Notes under the pieces: generated by a model
What the model saw: the letters and a program-made list of their open reading frames with translations, nothing else
Databases searched by the model: none
What the model was told of the DNA's origin: nothing
From: Ascarosepion bandense
Taxonomy: Eukaryota > Mollusca > Cephalopoda > Sepiida > Sepiidae
Reading direction: 5' to 3'
NCBI GenBank assembly: GCA_037127315.1
Contig: JBBBDQ010000330.1
Span: 6,817,501 to 6,881,500, forward strand
DNA: 64,000 nt
Shown: piece by piece, positions 1-11,082 of the stretch
Layout: each line of letters starts with the position of its first letter
Position numbering within the stretch: position 1 is the first letter of the stretch
Program-made: the position numbers and the translations under genes

Positions 1-683
1 GATCTTAAAACACTTTCATCCAGATTTGTATAATCCTAATATGTATCTATTGATGTGATTACATCTGGTCATTAATTCTTTCTTTCATTCAGGAATTTTT
101 TTTTGTTCTGGAAATAACATAATGGCTAATTTTTCTTCTTGGCACAATCTGCAAACAACACCACCATTGGAAGGTTTAGTTTTCTTTAAACTATACTCTA
201 TATTATATCAGGGTCTTTTTTGTTTTTCAGTTTTAATTTCCAAACATGACTAGCCAGTTTGGTACAATTTTTAAGACATTCTAGTATAAATGTAGATTTG
301 GGATTACCGCATCTCTTTTTAAAAATTCCTTTTAAAGACCCTGAATATGTTTTTCTTTGTCCATCCGTATTATGTACTTCTACTTTATAAATAGCCTCTT
401 CTGTTTCACAAAAGAAAAATCTTCACAATTGTACCCAACTGGCTAGTAATGTTTGGAAATTAAAACTAAAAAACAGAAAAAGAACACCTGATATAACATG
501 GAGGATAGTAAAAAAAAGTAAAAAGCTAATCAGTGGTGATGTCTGTAGATTGCAACCAAAAAGAAAAGTTAGCCATTATGTTTCCAGAAAAAAAAAAGTT
601 ACTGCATGAAAGATCAGAAGTAATGCCCAGATGTAATCACACCAATAGATGCATCTTAGGATCATGCAAACCTGGATAAAATT
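1..683. repeat. Foldback element, long imperfect inverted repeat
   Basis: The left arm (about 1-280) is the reverse complement of the right arm (about 415-682), with a spacer of about 135 bases. Matching landmarks are 'gtgattacatctgg' in the left arm against 'ccagatgtaatcac' in the right, and 'ataatggctaa' against 'ttagccattat'. The arms differ by scattered substitutions and small indels, so this is an old copy. The left arm may continue beyond the window. I see no transposase, so it could be a MITE-like foldback or a local inverted duplication. Confidence 0.8.
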
Positions 684-689
684 TTTTAA

Positions 690-1685
690 GTTCCTTAATT
701 AACTCCTCCCTAATTTTGAAAATTTTCGGTTGTTTAAAAATCCCAGTGATGCATTAATAAAAAGTCCTGTTTGCACATCTGAAAAATATTGGAAAATCAG
801 TTATTATAAATCCCCTGAAGATATCGAAAGGTTGAAACCTAGATTGTGGAAATAACTCATTTCCAAATGAAAAATATTCAAAAGCTCTACAGTATAAATG
901 TATTGAGCACTTTCTAACTGGGTACTGATCTAATTTAATTATGAACAAAAACTAATTATATATATATATAACAAAAAAAAAACTAATTCAAATTTAAAAT
1001 CCTATAATACAAAAAGGCCCTAATACAGGTATAGATAACAAAACAAAAAAAAAACCACACAGGCAGACAGATATTCTCTAAGTGTGGACATTATAAGCTA
1101 AGTTAATTTGATTTATGATACCCACTTATCCTCAGGAATTGTAAGGTATTTTCTTTGCACGTCTTTCATTTTAACCTGAGGAAGCCAAAGAGAGCATACA
1201 GCATTGTTAATAAAATTTTCCACTTGGTCTCATCATCTTCACTTTTGTTTTGGATATTATTATACATCCTACAAAAATACATAAAAATATATGTATATAT
1301 CATTATCACTTAAGGTATGAAATTGCTATTCACTATGAAGTTATTAGAATGTTTTATCAACAAACACTATCCCCAATACTGAACACTTGCTATGGCAATT
1401 GTTCTGATAAACTTTCCTTCCCCTTTGGTATCTTGACCAGATGAATTTGAGTGTAGTACTAGATTGGTAACTAGTTCTCACCACTTTACTATTTAATATG
1501 TAACCATATTTTTCTATTCTAATAGTTTATTTTCATGAACTTCTTGCCTGTGATCTGAAACTTATCCGATGTCTTGCTTTTGACTCTGCTAACTCTTGCA
1601 TCTTAGTGGCATTATCACCTTGCTTAGAATGGAACTGCCACTTCTACCCTAACAGTTTCTTTTTTTGTACATCCTACCTGTAGAA
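690..1685. other. AT-rich stretch, nothing recognised
   Basis: It contains A-runs and a short TA run near 960. The longest frames are about 64 codons, with no motif, codon bias or recognisable homology, and are taken as chance. Confidence 0.6.
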
Positions 1686-1689
1686 AACC

Positions 1690-1895
1690 ATTGTTTTTGC
1701 TTGCTTCCCTGAGAGCTATAATATTAAAAAATTTAAACGCAACATCAACTGCCATCTCTTTTTTTTTTTTTTTAATTCCATTCTTCTTTTGTTCTTTCTT
1801 CAATACCCACTGTACCTAGTCTTTTCTTTCACTGTATTCCCCAGTGCGCTAATGGTGGCCCTGCTTTGCTTGGGGTTAAAATAAAAAATACATAT
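1690..1895 (+). mobile_element. LINE-A 3'-end fragment
   Basis: It resembles the last codons and 3' tail of LINE-A. The 'cttgcttccctgagagctataat...aaatttaaacgcaacatcaactgcca' part parallels the 'FPDGYNLQEFKCNVN.H' coding end of other copies. The tail 'cagtgcgctaatggtggccctgctttgcttggggt' parallels the conserved LINE-A tail. A long T-run interrupts it. It is a non-coding relic. Confidence 0.6.
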
Positions 1896-2149
1896 ATTAC
1901 ACCCACAGAAAAAAAAGGAGAGAAAGAACGATAAAAGCCTGTTTCTGATAAATGTAATCAACAAGGATTATGTCCAAGTCATGCAAATAACAAAATCCAC
2001 AACATGCCAAAGGTCTGTCGAAAGATCTATAGATCATAGATCCATCAGATCCATCTCCTGATGGATGTCATCTTCATGAAGAATTAAATTCTTGTAATAG
2101 GAAGTTTGCCACTCAACAATCAATGTCAGTACAGCCAAATCGATTTGAA

Positions 2150-2300
2150 TTCAGCATTTTTCATTTTTCTTAGATTAGCCTTGGAAGGTGGCCAGAGAGC
2201 TTACTCTGCCCTGTTACTTAATCCATAACTAGGAAGAGAAGAGATTGATTCAAGCCTGTATCCAAGACATCAATGCAAAGTAAATGCAACAGACAATATA
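2150..2300 (-). mobile_element. SINE-T fragment, divergent
   Basis: Read on the minus strand, it has remnants of the SINE-T core: the stretch around 'ttacttaatccataactaggaagagaagagattgattcaagcc' parallels the 'mini-body' seen at 53,500-53,600. The head and tail are not clear. Confidence 0.4.
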
Positions 2301-2960
2301 TATATAAAAATTCAGATATTTGCTAGAATCTATCTTATAAGTCTACCTTTTGGACAAGTGGTTTGAATATTACTGCCACATCTTTTCTGCTGTTTCCATT
2401 ATATATTTAGAGATTCTTGATAAAATGCAAATATGAATCTGCAATTTTATCTGTTCTGACCTGGCTTCAGTCACTTTCCTACTGACATAATGAATATTTT
2501 CATAGTCATTGTTCTGATAAACTTTCCTGTATGGTACTTTGACTTTGTGAATTCTAGCAAAATACTAGATTAGCAGTAAGGTCTCATCATTTTACAATTT
2601 AAGTAGATGTAACCATATACATGTATCAAGTGATGAAGCAATTTTCTATTCTAAATAATGTGAGAGAATCATGTATGAATGTATGTATATACCTTATTTC
2701 ACATTATCTTTTCTAACTCATAAATGTACACATTTACACATGATTTCTCTCAACAGATACATTAATAACTGATTCACTCATTTTGTTTTAAAAAAAGAAA
2801 ATCATTCCATCACTTGACATGTGTGTACAATACTTGTTACTTATAAATGTATTTCATCACTGTCATTCACAGATACTAACATTACCAACATATACACACA
2901 CACTTAATTTGTCTATAGTTTAAATACGCTTAACACATTTTCACTTATGTATACTTACAT
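2300..2960. other. AT-rich stretch, nothing recognised
   Basis: No coding signal, no clear repeat family and no RNA gene were seen. Confidence 0.5.
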
Positions 2961-2962
2961 TC

Positions 2963-2966
<4 letters not shown>

Positions 2967-3020
<54 letters not shown>

Positions 3021-3021
3021 T
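2967..3021. repeat. (TA)n(CA)n microsatellite
   Basis: About 40 bases of pure TA are followed by a short CA run, directly upstream of the hammerhead-like sequence. Confidence 0.95.
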
Positions 3022-3130
3022 TGCTCATTCAGTAATGAATTAGAGCACTCTGGCTATTGGGCGTGTATAATGATAATATATACGCTAAAAAGTCTGCCTT
3101 CTACCAAGCGCCCATAAAAGCAATCAGAGT

Positions 3131-3186
3131 CTAACCGTACTGATGAGCTGTGATACAGCGAAAAAGATCTGTCTGCAGATGATTTT
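3131..3186 (+). ncRNA. Hammerhead ribozyme-like core
   Basis: The invariant hammerhead core is visible in order: CTGATGA at 3140-3146, a stem II hairpin GCTG-TGATA-CAGC at 3147-3159, and GAAA at 3160-3163. A GTC cleavage triplet follows at 3171-3173. In a type I arrangement stem III would be very short (AA..GATCTG region). Stem I would pair 'taaccgta' (3132-3139) with the bases after GTC (3174 onward) using several mismatches and wobbles. Known minimal hammerheads in retrozymes and Penelope-like elements of animals have such short stem III. I have not folded it, and the weak stem I means activity is uncertain. It sits about 110 bases after a TA/CA microsatellite, and a GCGTGTAT/ATATACGC hairpin (3060-3085) lies upstream. 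Confidence 0.55.
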
Positions 3187-3189
3187 ATA

Positions 3190-5455
3190 TATGTATCTTT
3201 GAGGACTTTATCAACCTAAAGTAATGTTTATGCTGACATATGTACACATATGCATGGACGTGATACTGAAATTTTAGGTTTAAATATTTTTACAAAAATA
3301 TGTTTGGTTTATTGTTTACCTAATTTCATTTAGTTTCTTTTTGTATGTTTTTATTACTTTTGTTATTAAATATCCCACACTGTGATGATAGAATATTGGC
3401 CAAAAAAAAGGGAATTTTGTAAGAACCTGGATGCAAATTTATTGTAGATAATCTAGCAATTAGACATCACTTTAGTCCAGTGAAGTCTTAAAAGATGAAA
3501 TGCTTCACAAAAATTTTTTTCCACTGTCATTAATTTTAAGACAGAAAAATTATTTTTCACAAAAATTATTTGTCAACAGAATCTCTTCCTTTGTCAGTGC
3601 ACTTAATTTAGAATTGAATATGAATCACATGGATGAAACAGAGAGAAAATTTCAGAGACAGGATAGGAAATGAAGTGGGTGAAATTTTTTGAAAGAAAAA
3701 AAAAATTTAAAATGGAGAAACTTTTTTAAAAGAAGCATTAAAAAGATATCTAATATTTGAGTTGAACACTTTGGTGTTGATTATAACCAATTTATTGGAA
3801 CACACACTCAGAACAAAGTTAAAAGCAATATTTATCCAAAATCTTAAAGATTGTCTACCTCAGAACTAACGTGATGAAATCTAGATAAAGAATTAAACTG
3901 ACTCATTTCTTTCATTTTTGTCACTTCTAATCACAACTCTCAGACTGTTGTTCCATCATTATTAGTAAGCAGTGCAGATTGTAAACTTCTTGTACAGGGA
4001 AGTTGTTTTTCCCATTAGACCATGAAAACAGTACATATCTAATGATATAGCTTTCACTCTTCATTTTTTCGATACTTGATTTATTAGATAAAGCATTATC
4101 ATTTAGCTTTTGTATTTTGGTTATTTTCTTATTTTTATTCCCTTTTCTTCTAATTTCAGTACTTTTTTAACTTTAATATTTTTTCCTTAGAAAGTTGTGG
4201 AGAGCCATGGCTCACAGAAGAATATTTTCCTAATGCAACAATTTTTACAATTATCACTCTGATTTTTCTTTTAATTCTGTATTAATAGAACACATATTTG
4301 GTTTGAATTTTTAAATACTTTTAAAGATCATTGTCTCCAAGATTAGATTTATTCTATCCAATGGGAAGGATTAAAAAATGCCCCAGTTCAAATGCTGGCC
4401 AAAGTGGAATATTAATTTGCATCTTATGGATTTCAGTTCTTTGAAGTAATTCTTTGATCCAAATGAGATTTTTAAAAACCTGAACAAATTACACCTGTTC
4501 TTATTACAATATTTCAACCAATTGATCTGCTTGCTTTCTTCAGAGGCACAAACCAGAAAATAGATTCAAAGAGAGAAAAAAAAGCAGTGGCAAATATACT
4601 GCTCAAACTAACCCATTCACAGCAATGTGTCTATCATAGGTGATTCTATATTGTCCACCAGTTCATTTTCTTCCAAGCAAAGGAATCCATAAAAAAGTCT
4701 GGCATCTGTTTATCTAATTTTGTACAAGCATCTTCATTTTCCATGTGCTACGCTTTTCTATGAAGAGAGATATCCACTTTTAGAGACTGAACACAAAGGC
4801 CAGAGAATGAATTGGAATGGTCTTTTCATGCATGCATCAGAAATGTTCAAAGATAAGGCTGGAAACAGTGTTTTCATTGTGTAGGGGCAGTGGTCTCCAA
4901 CTACCATGTGGCAAGCCGCACAGAAAGAATAAAACTTAATTTTTCTACTTTATTGATTCCCATTGTCTTGTTTATTGTGTTTTGTTATGAGCATGACTGA
5001 CACTAGTTACTTTTATATTTTTAATCCCAGTTATGTTAAATAGCAAGGTTGACTAGGCTCCTTAGCCTTGGGTGGTAGCCAGTTTAGGAGAAAGACAATT
5101 CAAAACTATGGAGAATACAATGGGGAACTATTCCATTATTCAAGTCATGGTAATTCACAGATAATAAAGAAAAGGTATTTATTGAGAGTCATGATAGCTT
5201 ATGCCTTGAAAAAATGTGGCACTTGAAAAAAAAAAATGTATTAAGATAATTGTTATTTTACATAAGTCAGACTAGAATTAATTTATTATTTATATATTTT
5301 TTATTTTATTTATACTTTGATATAATTTCTATTACTTTTATTGTAATTTTTTTAGAATTATAGCACGTTTTTTTCATCCACAAGTTCATTTCATATATAT
5401 ATATATCTACGAGGAAATGCTAAAAAGGTTTTCAGTCTAGTCCTCCTTATGTAAT
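3190..5455. other. AT-rich stretch, nothing recognised
   Basis: Homopolymer-rich sequence. No frame longer than 60 codons, no RNA gene, and no repeat I could match inside the window. The short 'gttgtggagagccatggctcacagaag' near 4194 vaguely recalls the LINE-B coding end but is too short to call. Confidence 0.5.
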
Positions 5456-5459
5456 ATAT

Positions 5460-5852
5460 TTGTGTGACCTATAGAAATACAATTGATGTCAAAAGCAGGA
5501 ATGTAAACTGTGGCATAAAAAAGCATGATTATGTCAAAGGTAGCCGGCTTCAAGGCTAGAAAATATAAACAGTGACTAACAAAAATGTAATGAGATCAAA
5601 GGTAGCCAGCATCAAAGGCAATAAACAGCAAAAATGATTATGAGATGTGCCTAACCGTAGATGCCACAATTAAGCAAAATTCGAGGAAATTTCAACTTAT
5701 ATGAGATCGGGGTTTTTTTGGGCCAGAGGGTACTATATCAAGAGGACTCAGAAGAAGCACATGGAAGAGAGAAGAGAAGACAACTCCTTCGTAAGTGCGT
5801 GATTGTCTGACTACACCTCTACATAACCATCTCTGAAAAATAAAAATAAAAG

Positions 5853-5855
<3 letters not shown>
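5460..5855 (+). mobile_element. Possible solo LTR
   Basis: The segment has an LTR-like layout: a TATA-like 'tactatatcaag' near 5730, then a GA-rich transcribed part, then a polyadenylation-like 'aataaaaataaaag' near 5840 just before a TA microsatellite. No second copy and no internal retroelement genes were seen. No clean target duplication was found, so the call is weak. It could equally be a promoter or the 3' end of an unrelated gene. Confidence 0.25.
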
Positions 5856-5906
<51 letters not shown>

Positions 5907-5910
5907 TTAA
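5856..5910. repeat. (TA)n plus T-run
   Basis: About 34 bases of TA are followed by roughly 18 T. Confidence 0.95.
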
Positions 5911-6371
5911 AATCACTTTAATCCAAAAAGAAAAAGCAGGAAGGTAAATCCCAAAGACCCGATCCTAATTAATATTAATATTTTAATATTAAAAAATGAT
6001 CCAGGTGGAGGGCTCAATGTAATTAAAATTACAGAGACAATTATAAATTAAATAAATTTTGATGTTCAAAACTGTTGAATGATCATTTCAACATGAAATC
6101 CCTAAGAGAGATTTCACATCTCATCAGCAACACCACATTTCAAAATGAAATATATATATATGTCTTCATGTTTATCATTATTTAACAAGTCTATCACCAT
6201 CATTGTTATCCAGAAAAAGCATTACACTGCACTCACCTGTTTTGATAGAATTCAAAAGCATCTACACAGCCTTGTGGGTGATAAATTAATTTTCATATAA
6301 CAACCTCTTTCCCCACAGACATAATATTCAGTCTCTCAATGCTCTATCACTATTTCCGTGGTATGGTGATT

Positions 6372-6480
6372 TTATAAGTGTATCTTGGATGTGACACAAA
6401 GCTGAAAGTATGGGGCACCCAGTGAAGATCAAATTCACTCTTTCCAGAGTATGTATTCTGACAAGCTACATTCCTTGGTC
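6372..6480 (-). mobile_element. Short tRNA-like SINE fragment
   Basis: 'gtgacacaaagctgaaagtatggggcacccagtgaagatcaaattcac' matches the pair of elements at 17,540-17,800 that carry a tRNA-like A box ('ggtgtaatggttagcaag' on the minus strand) and B box. Only the inner part is kept here. Confidence 0.5.
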
Positions 6481-6557
6481 TCCCCACCCCTCTTGACCTT
6501 TACAACTGAGACCTGCCATGCTACATACACAAGGATGATTCATCTCATTCCCTTTGT

Positions 6558-7666
6558 TGCTTAGTTGCTTTGTTTTTATGGCAAATCAACCTCAGTGGGT
6601 CATTTATAATACCTTTTTTCTTTCAATAATTTATTGTTGTTTATATAAGTTTTGTGTCTAGTAATACATGTTTTTCTTTTCAAGTATCAAGATTCATTGG
6701 GATTTGTTTTTAAGGGCAAGGTCCCCAAGTCCTACCCTTGTTATTTAACCCATAACTGGAGGGAAGGGATGGATTAATACCTTTCCCAAGGGTACAAGTG
6801 CTTAAGTGAATGCAAGGTATTCAACTAGAATTTGAACTTGGCTCACTGATTTCTCTTTCCAAGCCGCTATCCACTGCACCACAGTGCATATACATCACTA
6901 TATGCTTACAGCACCTGGTATTCCCAAGCAGTCACCAATCTAAGTACTGACCAGGCTCAATGTTGCTTAACTTTGGTGATTGAGCAAGAACCAGTGTATT
7001 TTTTTTTTTTTTTTTAATCATCTCACCCCAAGCAAGGCATTCCACTGCCACTATTGCGCATGGGGCTACATAGGGGAAGGTAAAGAGAAGGAGTGGTTAG
7101 ACATAGGGAATGTCAGGAGAAAGGTGACAGATGAGTAAGGATAGCGAGGATGAGGGTTGGGCAGATGGGAAGAGTGTTTGATAGAATGGGAGCAGGTTAG
7201 TGTGTTAGGAGGTGTCTATTGACCTTACATTTAAACTCCTGGAGATTGTAGCCATCGGGGAAGCAATCGTTTGGAAGAGAATTCCACAGTCGGGAAGTGC
7301 GAGGAAAGAAACTGTTGGAGTAGAAGTTACAGCTGCATTTTATCGGTTTCACTGTAAAAGTGTGGGATCTAGTTGCTAATCTAGTATCTCGTTCAAATTC
7401 GTATTTAGGGGGCACTAGTGATCTAAGTTCATTGGAGTAGAAGCCGTGAAAGTATTTATAGAAGAGACACAGGGAAGCCACGTCACGCCAGTGGGAGAGA
7501 GACTGCAGGCGGTCTACAAGTCGACATCACATTACAGACCCTCCTCTGAACCTTATCGAGAAGCCCGAGAAGAACAGCAGGGGCACCCGACCAGATATGG
7601 CAGCAGTATTCAATGCACGGGCAGATGGTAGATTTATAATTTATATTCAACGTGATAGGTCGTAAG
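6558..7666 (-). mobile_element. SINE-5S copy split by a LINE-A insertion
   Basis: An exact 14-bp direct repeat 'ctcattccctttgt' at 6544-6557 and 7667-7680 marks the target duplication. Read on the minus strand, the SINE begins with a 5S rRNA-like head, continues with a tRNA-like module and a body, and ends with an AT-rich tail near 6560. The head is interrupted: 5S sequence runs 6905-6999, stops at a T-run, and resumes at about 7640-7665 ('attcaacgtgataggtcgtaag'). What lies between is a LINE-A fragment on the same strand. The reconstructed order proves that the LINE arrived after the SINE. Confidence 0.9.
7000..7640 (-). pseudogene. LINE-A RT C-terminus and 3' tail, 5'-truncated
   Basis: The T-run at 7000-7017 is the minus-strand poly-A. 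Upstream of it lie the conserved 3' tail (near 7020-7080) and two overlapping frames (7197-7481 and 7483-7640). They encode the C-terminal region of a non-LTR reverse transcriptase ORF2, with motifs 'KSTICPCIEYCCHIWSG', 'VASLCLFYKYFHGF' and 'SRLWNSLPNDCFPDGYN'. A frameshift near 7482 separates the two halves. The catalytic RT domain and the endonuclease are absent because the copy is 5'-truncated, as is usual for target-primed reverse transcription. Family placement near CR1/Jockey is from motif style and not from a tree. Confidence 0.85.
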
Positions 7667-7729
7667 CTCATTCCCTTTGTATTTAAATAGTAAAAAGTTT
7701 GGTATGAACAGCTTCTTCCCAAAAACTGC

Positions 7730-8560
7730 TTTGTGGAACAAACTTCTGACAGGATGTTTTCTCAAACTACTACAATCTTGCCTAAGATGACTAATTACCT
7801 TTTCTGCATATCCCCATGAACTTCTTTCTTATGCTCATGCAAATACCTCACAGTAACACTTTACTTTGATTAGCTCTTAGGCCTTGCAGTGGGTCAGCAC
7901 TAACATAAAAAAAAAAAATCTGAACCATTTCCCAAAATCTGCATTTCAGTATCTAACTCGGAAAATGCTGATATTGGGAAGTGTTGCAAGAAGAACTTTT
8001 CAGCACCAACTTGTAGATTCCTAAAAGTTTTTGAAGAATACAACATGTCTTGGCAAATGCCTGATCAGAGACACCACAGCTCTTCCAGACTTTTGACCCA
8101 CATCGACAACTTGACTCCTTCAGAAGTGCCATAGAAAAGAAACATTGATTTGTTACCATGGTAACACAATAATCTGAAATGATTTGGCCACAATAAAAGC
8201 AAGAAAAAACTGAATTCAATAGTCTAAACAATTCTTGGAATGATCATGACTCATCGCAAAATTAAAGACGTTATCTTCCTTGCAGATGGTACCAATGGCA
8301 AAAAACTGTAGAATGGAAAAGCCAAAATATTAGGCAAACAGCAAAAGCAAGAACAAGATCAATAATCTGCATAATTGTCAGGATAATAATGATACCTCAA
8401 ATTTGCAGACAGTATTTTTGTACCTGTTATTTTTTCAATGTATTTTAATTTCTGTAATCTTTCTTTTAACATTTAATTTGATATTGTTTTTTAAATGTTC
8501 TGATGTTTGCTTTGACAATATCATAATTACTTGGTATCTAATAGGAACAGGCTTACAATG
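7730..8560. other. AT-rich stretch, nothing recognised
   Basis: The 92-codon minus frame at 7953-8231 has no recognisable domain and no support from repeats. It is treated as chance. Confidence 0.5.
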
Positions 8561-8564
8561 ACAT

Positions 8565-8870
8565 CATGTCAAAACACCAGATCTTATAACATCACCAAAG
8601 TTAAGCAATGTCAAGCCTAGTCAGTAACGAGATGGGTAAGCACTTGGGAATATTAGGGAATGTAAACCTGATGTAGTTCTAATTCCAGTTGATTTTATTA
8701 TATTCACTTATACAAAAATACACTTGGGAAAGGTATGAATCCACTACTTCTCTTTCCCCAGCTATATGTTAATCAGTGGGATTTGTCCCAGTAAATCATT
8801 ATCTAAAAAAATCTTTAAGAATTCTTAGAACCTAAAAATATTTTCCATAAAATGTTGATAAGCCATAAAA
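8565..8870 (+). mobile_element. SINE-5S copy, short subfamily
   Basis: It starts with a degraded 5S-like stretch ('caccaaagttaagcaatgtcaagcc...gtcagta...gatgggtaagcacttggga'). It then goes into the 'ctaattccagttgattttatta' tRNA-like/body part and a tail with 'aagaattcttagaacctaaaaatattttcc'. The same tail is seen at 61,300 and, inverted, at 59,190, which defines a subfamily. Confidence 0.75.
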
Positions 8871-8954
8871 AATAAACAAATCAATCAACCTAATAGAAGT
8901 AAAGATAGCATAATTCTGAAAATATTTCTCTTGCAAGAAAGTTAGAAAATATTC

Positions 8955-9330
8955 ATCTATGTGCTGTGTCCCTTCAGGACGTAGGTGATCATTGCTCTCC
9001 ACAAGGTCCTATTCTTTGTAGTGCTTAGTAAAGTTTGTTTTTTGCCATCTCCAGTGATCCCTTTTCTGTCAGTCATTTATGCAAGTTTGGTTAGTTGTAG
9101 GTTTCTTTTGTCTTTCTTGCCTTCAGTGTATTGAATTCTCCAAGCCCTCTTTGGTTATGTACCCTAAAATTTTCAGCCCTTTCTTTCTGATGCTATGTGT
9201 CTTTTTTGTTTCCATTTCCCCTAGAACTCCCACATTTTTTGTTTCCATTTCCCTTAAAACTCCCACATTACTTACATGTTCAGTTCATGAGATTCTCAGC
9301 AGCATTCTGTAGAGCCACATTTCTGTTGCA
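8955..9330 (-). pseudogene. LINE-B coding end, degraded
   Basis: On the minus strand the end 'gaccttgtggagagcaatgatcacctacgtcctgaagggacacagcac' and the region before it match the LINE-B C-terminus (the 'KLWRAMIAHV..GHS' style end). Several stops and a tandemly repeated 'tttgtttccatttcccttaaaactcccaca' break the frame. No catalytic domain is left. Confidence 0.65.
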
Positions 9331-9334
9331 TCAA

Positions 9335-9985
9335 GTGTGAGGCAAGGAATTAATCTTAATCTGCCTTGGAAACCTTCCACAAAATGATAGCAGGTTAGTC
9401 AAATAAGCTAGTACTTTTGATATTTATTGAGCACTTCACAACTGTTGTCTTGTACTAAGCTAGGGTGGACTTCATAAACATTTACGTTATTTAAAATCTA
9501 ATTTTGCACTGGTACATAAAATAATAATAATTATTTACCAATCACAAATCTCTGATAAGCAATATAGCTTTGTAAAGTATGATTGATAAATTTAATCTTT
9601 ATTTGGTGACTATTATTACATTTATTAAAATGCAATGTCCTTTCAAAATCATAGGCAGTCATAGCTTTCCACAGATTGCTTTTCTTTATCATATGTGAGT
9701 TGCCATGATTTATTAGGAAAGATAGAAAAACTTCCCATGACCATCTCCATGGTTTTGAATTCAGAGATGTCCGCTTAGAACTAAGGCTAGAAAGCCTAAA
9801 TACACATCGCTATTTAACCCATAGCAGGGGTAATATTTTGTAATGCTTTAAGTAAATAATATGTACTGAACAAGTGAGTAATTAGAAACTAAGAAAATGG
9901 GAACTAAAAGGATACTAATACATAAAATCAGAAAAAAATTCCTGAGGTATATAATGAGAAGAGAGGGCTAAGTGAATTTAATGCT
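9335..9985. other. AT-rich stretch, nothing recognised
   Basis: No coding frame over 60 codons and no clear repeat. 'gaactaaggctagaaagcc...tatttaacccatagcaggggt' near 9780-9830 recalls the SINE-T body but is too short to call. Confidence 0.45.
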
Positions 9986-9989
9986 TACA

Positions 9990-10165
9990 GGCATATTGAA
10001 TGTGAGACACGTAGATGGAAATAATGAGTTACCTACCTAAGAAGTTTATATAAATGGATAGTAGAATGGAAACAAGAAAGGACTCGAAAAGAGTCAGTAT
10101 TGTGAAGAGCCATGATTGCCCATATCTGAAGGGACACAGTATACTAAAGTAGTAGCACATTCTTA
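9990..10165 (+). pseudogene. LINE-B 3'-terminal coding fragment
   Basis: It reads through 'gagttacctacctaagaag', 'aaatggatagtagaatgga' and 'gaagagccatgattgcccatatctgaagggacacag'. This is the same order as the last about 60 codons of LINE-B at 16,130-16,310 and 23,090-23,240. Confidence 0.6.
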
Positions 10166-10734
10166 GGGTATTTGCCAAAGGATAGCAGTGAGTTAAATCT
10201 CCTATTGTCTTATATCTGTCTAGATGAACTAAAATATCTGTCCTAATGGTTTTGCTTTTATTTCCTATTTACTCGGTTGCATAAGCCAAGTTGCATTGAG
10301 AATTGCATAAAATAGAAAAGAATGTGCAATGAAAGACATGATAAAGCAGTAACTTTATGAGAACAAACAAAAGAAGAATCATTTGGTATTTTATTATCTG
10401 TAATCAATCTATTTTTTGTACCATTTTATCAATGACATCTCTCTGCAACTGTAATCTGAACAGGAAAAGTTAAGTTCTATTACCTTTCTTTTGTTAACAT
10501 GAAAAATAATTTTAAAAAAATGACTTTATTTAGTTTTTTAAATTTCAGTGAAAATAATTTAACATTAAATTGATAATAAAATTAGAGAGTGACCCAAATA
10601 TGACAAATTGCCAGAGGACTTAATCATTTATTTTTATGAAGTTTCTGTTTATTTTTTAGTACATTATTGTACATAAAATTGCTTTAGTGCACAAAAGGGT
10701 GAGAATGTATCTCAGTGTGCAATCTTAAGTGCTT

Positions 10735-10990
10735 GTGTTCAAGTGGACAATGCCTGTGTCCGAGCTCACAAGTGATCCTGTCCAAGCTCACGTGAGAGTG
10801 CCTGTGTCCGAGCTCACAAGTGAGAGTGCCTGTGTCCGAGCTCACAAGTGAGAGTGCCTGTGTCCAAGCTCACAAGTGAGAGTGCCTGTGTCCGAGCTCA
10901 CAAGTGAGAGTGCCTGTGTCCGAGCTCACAAGTGAGAGTGCCTGTGTCCGAGCTCACCAAATGCATGCACAAGTACAAGCGCCTGTGACT
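10735..10990. repeat. 28-bp minisatellite
   Basis: The unit 'gagtgcctgtgtccgagctcacaagtga' repeats about seven times between 10,751 and 10,957, nearly perfectly in the middle. Decayed half-units lie on each side (10,720-10,750 and 10,958-11,000). Each unit carries a GAGCTC palindrome. It is far more GC-rich than its surroundings. Confidence 0.95.
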
Positions 10991-11082
10991 GAGCGCACCA
11001 TTGTAAATGCATATGAGGGATAAGCCAAGTGTGCAAATGATTTAGCTGCATAATTCGTCATAAATTAGGTAGAATTAATATG

